Made by a program: the position numbers and the translations under genes
Notes under the pieces: model-generated
Told to the model about the DNA's origin: nothing
The model's database searches: none
What the model saw: only the letters and a program-made list of their open reading frames with translations
In this document: positions 4,469 through 8,435 of the stretch, piece after piece
Position numbering within the stretch: position 1 is the first letter of the stretch
Layout of the letters: the number at the start of each line of letters is the position of its first letter
Source of the DNA: an uncultured Desulfovibrio sp.
GTDB lineage: Bacteria; Desulfobacterota; Desulfovibrionia; Desulfovibrionales; Desulfovibrionaceae
Assembly: GCA_947177645.1 (NCBI GenBank)
Contig: CAMWVJ010000038.1
Location: 1 to 8,435, forward strand
Reading direction: 5' to 3'
Length of the DNA stretch: 8,435 nucleotides

Positions 4469-7084
4469 TCAGTCCTTGTGCGGCTTGGCTTCAAAGGCCA
4501 GCTCGCCGTCCTTGACCTCGATGTGCACTTCCTCGCCGTCGTGGATCTTGCCGCTGATGATCTCCCGGGCGAGCGGGGTCTCCACGGCCTGCTGGATGTA
4601 GCGCTTGAGCGGCCGCGCGCCGTAGACCGGGTCATAGCCCGCGTTGGCGATGTAGTCGCGCGCCTCGTCGCTCATGTGGATCTTGATCTTGCGCTCCTCC
4701 ATCCGCTTGCGCAGGCGGCGGAGCTGGAACTCCACGATCTTGCCGATCTGGTCGCGCCGCAAGGGCAGGAAGACCACGGTCTCGTCCACGCGGTTGAGGA
4801 ATTCGGGCCGGAAGTGGTTGCGCAGATCTTCCATGACCTTTTCCCGCGCGCCTTCCTTGAGGGTGCCGTCGAGGGCGATGCCGTCAAGCAGGTGCATGGA
4901 GCCGATATTGGAGGTCATGATGACGATGCAGTTGCGGAAGTCCACCGTCCTGCCCTGGCTGTCGGTGAGGCGCCCGTCGTCCAAAAGCTGGAGCAGCGTG
5001 TTGAACACATCCGGGTGAGCCTTTTCGATTTCGTCGAACAGGATGACGGAATAGGGCTTGCGGCGCACGGCCTCGGTGAGCTGGCCGCCCTCGTCATAGC
5101 CCACATATCCTGGAGGCGCCCCGATGAGGCGCGACACGGAATGCTTTTCCATATATTCGCTCATGTCGAGGCGCACCATGTTGTCTTCGGTATCGAAGAG
5201 GGCCTCGGCGAGGGCCTTGGAGAGCTCCGTCTTACCCACGCCCGTGGGCCCGAGGAAGATGAAGGAGCCCGTGGGCCGGGCCGGGTCCGCAAGGCCGGCA
5301 CGCGCGCGCAGCACGGCGTCGGCCACGGCGGTGACGGCCTCGTCCTGCCCGACCACGCGCTCATGAAGCTGCTCATTGAGCCGGAGCAGCTTCTCGCGCT
5401 CGGATTCGAGCAGGCGCGTCACCGGGATGCCCGTCCACTTGGCCACGATCTCGGCCACATCGTCGGGGCCCACTTCCTCGCGCAGAAGGCGCGGGCCGTC
5501 GCCGTCCTTCTTTTCGCCGGAAACTTCGGCGAGCTTCTTCTCGAGCTCAAGCAGCTTGGAATACTTGAGCTCCGCGGCGCGGTTGAGGTCATAGGCGCGC
5601 TCGGCCTGCTCGATGGCGAGCTTGGTCTGCTCGATCTGCTCCTTGATTTCGCGCACGCTGTCGATGGAGCCCTTCTCGCTCTCCCACTGCTTGCGCATGG
5701 CCTCCTGCTCCTTGCGGAGCTCTTCAAGCTCGTTCTCGAGCTTTTCAAGGCGCTCGCGCGAGGCGCTGTCGGTCTCGCGGCGCAGGGCCTCGCGCTCGAT
5801 CTCGAGCTGCATGACCTTGCGGTTCACCTCGTCGAGGTCCGCCGGGAGGGAGTCGATCTCGGTGCGGATCATGGCCGCGGCCTCGTCGATGAGGTCAATG
5901 GCCTTGTCCGGGAGCTGGCGGTCGGGGATATAGCGGTTGGAGAGCACCACGGCCTCGACGATGGCCGAGTCGCTGATGCGCACGCCGTGGTGCACCTCGA
6001 AGCGCTCCTTCAGGCCGCGCAGGATGGAGATGGCGTCCTCCACCGTGGGCTCTTCCACGAGCACGGGCTGGAAGCGGCGCTCGAGCGCCGGGTCTTTCTC
6101 GATATACTTGCGGTATTCGTCCACCGTGGTGGCGCCGATGCAGTGCAGCTCGCCGCGGGCCAGCATGGGCTTGAGCAGGTTGCCCGCGTCCATGGAGCCT
6201 TCGGTCTTGCCGGCGCCCACGATGGTGTGCAGCTCGTCGATGAAGAGGATGATCTGCCCTTCGCTCTTCTCCACCTCGTTGAGCACGGCCTTGAGGCGTT
6301 CTTCAAATTCACCGCGGTACTTGGCGCCGGCGATGAGCGCGCCCATGTCGAGGGCATAGATCTTGCGGCCGCGCAGGCCCTCGGGCACGTCTCCCTTGAC
6401 GATGCGGAAGGCCAGGCCCTCAACGATGGCCGTCTTGCCCACGCCGGGCTCGCCGATGAGCACGGGGTTGTTCTTGGTGCGCCGGGAGAGGATGCGGATG
6501 ACCCGGCGGATCTCGGAATCGCGCCCGATGACCGGGTCCATCTTGCCCTGGCGCGCCGCCTCCACGAGGTCGCGGGCATACTTGCTCAGGGCCTCGAAGG
6601 TGTCTTCAGGGTTGGCGCTCGTCACGCGCGCGCCGCCGCGCACCTCTTCCATGGCCCTGGAGAAGGTGGCGCGGGTGATCTTGTATTCCTTGAAGACCTC
6701 GCCCAGGGGCGATGTGGGCTCCACATCGGTGAGGGCCAAGAAGAGCGTATCCACGCTGACGAATTCGTCCTGCAGGCGCTGGGCGTCTTTCTCCGCCTCG
6801 CCCAAGACCTTCATCAGGCGCGGGGTGACGCTGATCTTGTTGGGGTCCATGCCGCCGCCGGACACCGAGGGCCGCTTGCGCAGCGAGGTCTCCAGCGCCA
6901 CGGCGAGCGCGCGCGGCTGAACGCCCATGTGCTCAAGATCCGCGCTGACGATGCCCTTTTCCTGCTGGACCAGGGCGAGCGCCAGGTGCTCGCAGTCGGT
7001 CTCCTGGTGGCCCATGCCCACAGCGATGGCCTGCGCCGCGCTGATGGCCTCACGGGCTTTTTCCGTAAACTTGTTGATATCCAT
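4469..7084 (-). CDS. clpB: ATP-dependent protein disaggregase ClpB (Hsp100)
   Basis: 871 residues. ATG at 7084 with GGGAG 6 bases upstream gives the usual [10 protein letters not shown] start; a TTG two codons earlier is less likely. Seen in order: the Clp N domain (about 1-145), first AAA+ module with Walker A GEPGVGKT (211-218), pore loop KYRG (255-258), Walker B Asp283/Glu284 and RR at 336-337, the coiled-coil M domain (about 405-525, with [19 protein letters not shown]), second AAA+ module with Walker A GPTGVGKT (612-619), pore loop GYVG (659-662), Walker B Asp684/Glu685, arginine finger Arg765 and sensor 2 GARPLKR (822-828). All key residues are intact and the length is normal for ClpB. 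The hexamer threads aggregated proteins through its pore with DnaK and a J-protein; the M domain is the DnaK contact and sets ClpB apart from ClpA/ClpC. It is the last gene of the operon, 93 bases after the CbpM-like gene. Confidence 0.98.
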   Translation of the reverse strand: MDINKFTEKAREAISAAQAIAVGMGHQETDCEHLALALVQQEKGIVSADLEHMGVQPRALAVALETSLRKRPSVSGGGMDPNKISVTPRLMKVLGEAEKDAQRLQDEFVSVDTLFLALTDVEPTSPLGEVFKEYKITRATFSRAMEEVRGGARVTSANPEDTFEALSKYARDLVEAARQGKMDPVIGRDSEIRRVIRILSRRTKNNPVLIGEPGVGKTAIVEGLAFRIVKGDVPEGLRGRKIYALDMGALIAGAKYRGEFEERLKAVLNEVEKSEGQIILFIDELHTIVGAGKTEGSMDAGNLLKPMLARGELHCIGATTVDEYRKYIEKDPALERRFQPVLVEEPTVEDAISILRGLKERFEVHHGVRISDSAIVEAVVLSNRYIPDRQLPDKAIDLIDEAAAMIRTEIDSLPADLDEVNRKVMQLEIEREALRRETDSASRERLEKLENELEELRKEQEAMRKQWESEKGSIDSVREIKEQIEQTKLAIEQAERAYDLNRAAELKYSKLLELEKKLAEVSGEKKDGDGPRLLREEVGPDDVAEIVAKWTGIPVTRLLESEREKLLRLNEQLHERVVGQDEAVTAVADAVLRARAGLADPARPTGSFIFLGPTGVGKTELSKALAEALFDTEDNMVRLDMSEYMEKHSVSRLIGAPPGYVGYDEGGQLTEAVRRKPYSVILFDEIEKAHPDVFNTLLQLLDDGRLTDSQGRTVDFRNCIVIMTSNIGSMHLLDGIALDGTLKEGAREKVMEDLRNHFRPEFLNRVDETVVFLPLRRDQIGKIVEFQLRRLRKRMEERKIKIHMSDEARDYIANAGYDPVYGARPLKRYIQQAVETPLAREIISGKIHDGEEVHIEVKDGELAFEAKPHKD

Positions 7085-7161
7085 ACACAACTCCCACCCT
7101 GTCCGCGCTGGCGCGTCCCTGCGCCCGGGCGGCAGGCATATCTGGTATAACGCCCATGCAG

Positions 7162-7174
7162 CCTGCGCCGCAGG
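7162..7174. other. Short inverted repeat just after the CbpM-like gene
   Basis: CCTGC (7162-7166) and GCAGG (7170-7174) form a small hairpin 3 bases after the stop codon of the CbpM-like gene on the minus strand, inside the 93-base gap before clpB. There is no T tract, so it is not a convincing terminator. It might be a processing or stability element in the operon mRNA, or chance in GC-rich DNA. Confidence 0.3.
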
Positions 7175-7177
7175 GGC

Positions 7178-7492
7178 TTAGTCCTCCAGGCCGTGCAGGT
7201 CGCGCACCATGCGCTCGAGGCGATCGATGCGCTCAAGCAGGTCGACGATGATGGTGCCGCCCACCACGGGCAGCTCAAAATCGCCGCAAATGCGTTCCAG
7301 CTTGCGCACGCGGTAGATGTCCGCGTCCTCGAACATCTGGACTTCGGAAGCGCTGACACGCGTCTCAATCCAGCCCAGGGCAAGCAGTTCCTGCAAATGT
7401 TCCGGCGTGACGCCGGTCACTTCGACAAACTCCTCCCAGGCGAGCACCTTTGACGGCATCGGCAGGGAAGATGATTTTCTCGTCATGCTCAT
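7178..7492 (-). CDS. CbpM/MerR-like chaperone modulator
   Basis: 104 residues, ATG at 7492 with GAGGA 7 bases upstream. Seen: a short basic N terminus, an HTH-like region (about residues 17-65: WEEFVEVTGVTPEHLQELLALGWIE, here split as WEEFVEVTGV and TPEHLQELLALGWIE), FEDADIYRVRKLERICGDFEL, then a C-terminal helix with heptad-like spacing (IVDLLERIDRLERMVRDL). The fold order matches E. coli CbpM, a small MerR-like protein that binds the J-domain of CbpA and blocks its co-chaperone and DNA-binding activity; heat-shock repressors of the HspR type are related. Its place directly after a class II J-protein gene (57 bases) and before clpB supports a modulator role. A DNA-binding repressor of this operon is the main alternative, but the recognition region is short and I see no HAIR or CIRCE element in the window. 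Confidence 0.8.
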   Translation of the reverse strand: MSMTRKSSSLPMPSKVLAWEEFVEVTGVTPEHLQELLALGWIETRVSASEVQMFEDADIYRVRKLERICGDFELPVVGGTIIVDLLERIDRLERMVRDLHGLED

Positions 7493-7549
7493 GGTTCCAT
7501 CCTCGGGATATACGGCTCACGCGGGACGCGGCCGTTGACGCCGAATGCC

Positions 7550-8435
7550 TCAGGCGCGCGCCTTGAAGGTCGAGGTTGCCGCCAGCTTCTCCCAGAGTTC
7601 CTTTTGCTCGCTGGTGAGCTCCGAGGGCACGCGGATCATCACCCTGACGAGCAGGTCGCCACGCTTCGTGGCGGCGCCCAGGCCCTTGCCGCGCAGGCGG
7701 AATTTGCGCCCGGAACTCGTCCCGGCGGGGATGTTCAGTTCCACCTCGCCGTCCAGCGTGGGCACGGGCACCTTGGCGCCCAGCACCGCCTCCCACGGTG
7801 CTACGGCCACATCGCAATGGATGTTGTCGCCATCGACCTTGAAGCGCGGGTGCGGCTCGTAGCGGATGCGCAGGAAGAGGTCGCCGGGCGTGCCGCCGGA
7901 AGCCGAGGGGTCGCCCTGGCCGGAGAGGCGCAGCTTGGCCCCGTCGCGGATGCCGGCGGGTACGTTGACCTCGAGTGTCTTGGGGCCCTTGGGCATCTGG
8001 AGGGTGACGCTGCGCTTGCCGCCGCGCATGGCCTCCTCAAGGGTGAGCGGCAGCTCCGCCTCCACGTCGCGGCCGCGGCGCGGGCGGGACGAAAAGCCGC
8101 CGAAGGGGTCGGGCCCGAAGGAGCTGCCCCCGCGGCTGGCGCGGGCGCCGCCGCCACCGCCGAAGAGGGTCTCGAAGAAGTCCGAAAAGTCTCCCCCGCC
8201 CATGTCCTGGCCGTTGAAGTTGAAGTGCATGTTCTCGAAGCCCTGGCCGTTCTGCTGGAAATGCTGGGCATTCTGCCAGTCGGGGCCGAGCTGGTCGTAG
8301 AGCTTGCGCTTCTCGGGATCTTTGAGGACTTCGTAGGCCTCGTTGATCTCCTTGAATTTTTCTTCGGATTCATTGTTGCCGGGGTTGAGGTCCGGGTGGT
8401 ACTTGCGGGCAAGTTTTTTATAGGCCTTGGAAATA
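7550..8435 (-). CDS. Class II J-domain co-chaperone (CbpA/DnaJ-like), 5' end outside window
   Basis: The frame is open from the right edge (first full codon ends at 8434) to TGA at 7550-7552, giving 294 visible residues; roughly 15-20 N-terminal residues are missing. Any start inside the window (for example the Met at 8230) would wrongly remove the J-domain. Seen: J-domain helix II and the catalytic HPD triad (codons 8398-8390), helix III ([24 protein letters not shown], here split as [11 protein letters not shown] and [12 protein letters not shown]), a Gly/Phe-rich linker ([14 protein letters not shown]), and two C-terminal substrate-binding domains ([36 protein letters not shown], then [19 protein letters not shown]). 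The CxxCxGxG zinc-finger repeats of true DnaJ are absent, so it is class II (CbpA type). It stimulates DnaK ATPase and delivers substrates. It heads the visible operon with the CbpM-like and ClpB genes. Confidence 0.95.
   Translation of the reverse strand, partial: ISKAYKKLARKYHPDLNPGNNESEEKFKEINEAYEVLKDPEKRKLYDQLGPDWQNAQHFQQNGQGFENMHFNFNGQDMGGGDFSDFFETLFGGGGGARASRGGSSFGPDPFGGFSSRPRRGRDVEAELPLTLEEAMRGGKRSVTLQMPKGPKTLEVNVPAGIRDGAKLRLSGQGDPSASGGTPGDLFLRIRYEPHPRFKVDGDNIHCDVAVAPWEAVLGAKVPVPTLDGEVELNIPAGTSSGRKFRLRGKGLGAATKRGDLLVRVMIRVPSELTSEQKELWEKLAATSTFKARA

Noticed and set aside
4466..7150. An 894-codon open frame on the plus strand, opposite clpB
   Set aside because: It lies antisense to an intact ClpB with all catalytic motifs. 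Its translation is rich in His, Leu, Ala, Val, Asp and Gly without recognisable domains, as expected from the mirror frame of a high-GC gene with strong codon bias.
7085..7177. Internal promoter or heat-shock promoter for clpB in the gap after the CbpM-like gene
   Set aside because: A TTATAC-like string is present on the minus strand, but no matching -35 element or sigma-32 type pair was found at proper spacing.
7550..8230. J-protein starting at the internal Met at 8230
   Set aside because: The frame stays open upstream to the window edge and encodes a J-domain with HPD, so the gene extends past the window and this Met is internal.

Overview
The window is gene-dense, GC-rich (by eye about 60-65% G+C) bacterial chromosome. 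The protein repertoire and gene order (TatA, a two-ACT-domain protein, a class II J-protein / CbpM-like / ClpB cluster) fit a sulfate-reducing desulfobacterium close to Desulfovibrio. This placement rests on family resemblance and was not tested by any search.

Left part, plus strand (1-1350): the 3' end of a penicillin-binding D,D-carboxypeptidase (peptidase S11), then tatA, then a small protein made of two ACT domains. They are closely spaced and end at a strong intrinsic terminator (1309-1349).

Middle, minus strand (1433-3798): an NAD(P)-binding (NmrA-like) oxidoreductase, then a zinc-type macrodomain protein, then a sirtuin of class M (SirTM). The macrodomain stop codon abuts the sirtuin start codon (TGAATG), so the two are almost certainly co-translated. 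The sirtuin has Gln where ordinary sirtuins have the catalytic His. Together with the macrodomain this indicates a reversible protein ADP-ribosylation pair (writer plus eraser), not a deacetylase. No lipoyl-carrier gene (GcvH-L) or lipoate ligase is present in the window, so the target is unknown. Divergent from the oxidoreductase is an HxlR-family regulator (plus strand, 3989-4345) with the conserved N-terminal Cys. The 190-bp region between them carries a palindrome and a pair of imperfect direct repeats, which are candidate operator elements. A 62-bp gap with a hairpin separates the oxidoreductase from the macrodomain gene, so the ADP-ribosylation pair may be read from the HxlR-controlled promoter.

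Right part, minus strand (8435-4469): a chaperone operon with a class II J-protein (CbpA type, N terminus outside the window), a CbpM/MerR-like chaperone modulator and full-length ClpB. It ends at a GC-rich terminator (4407-4427) that may also serve the convergent hxlR-type gene. The J-protein feeds DnaK, the CbpM-like protein probably restrains the J-protein, and ClpB disaggregates proteins with DnaK. This is a self-contained protein-quality-control operon.

The most interesting part is 1433-4345: the SirTM/Zn-macrodomain pair next to a possibly thiol-responsive regulator and oxidoreductase. No RNA genes, CRISPR arrays, insertion sequences or tRNAs were seen. No gene-free stretch exceeds 300 bases.
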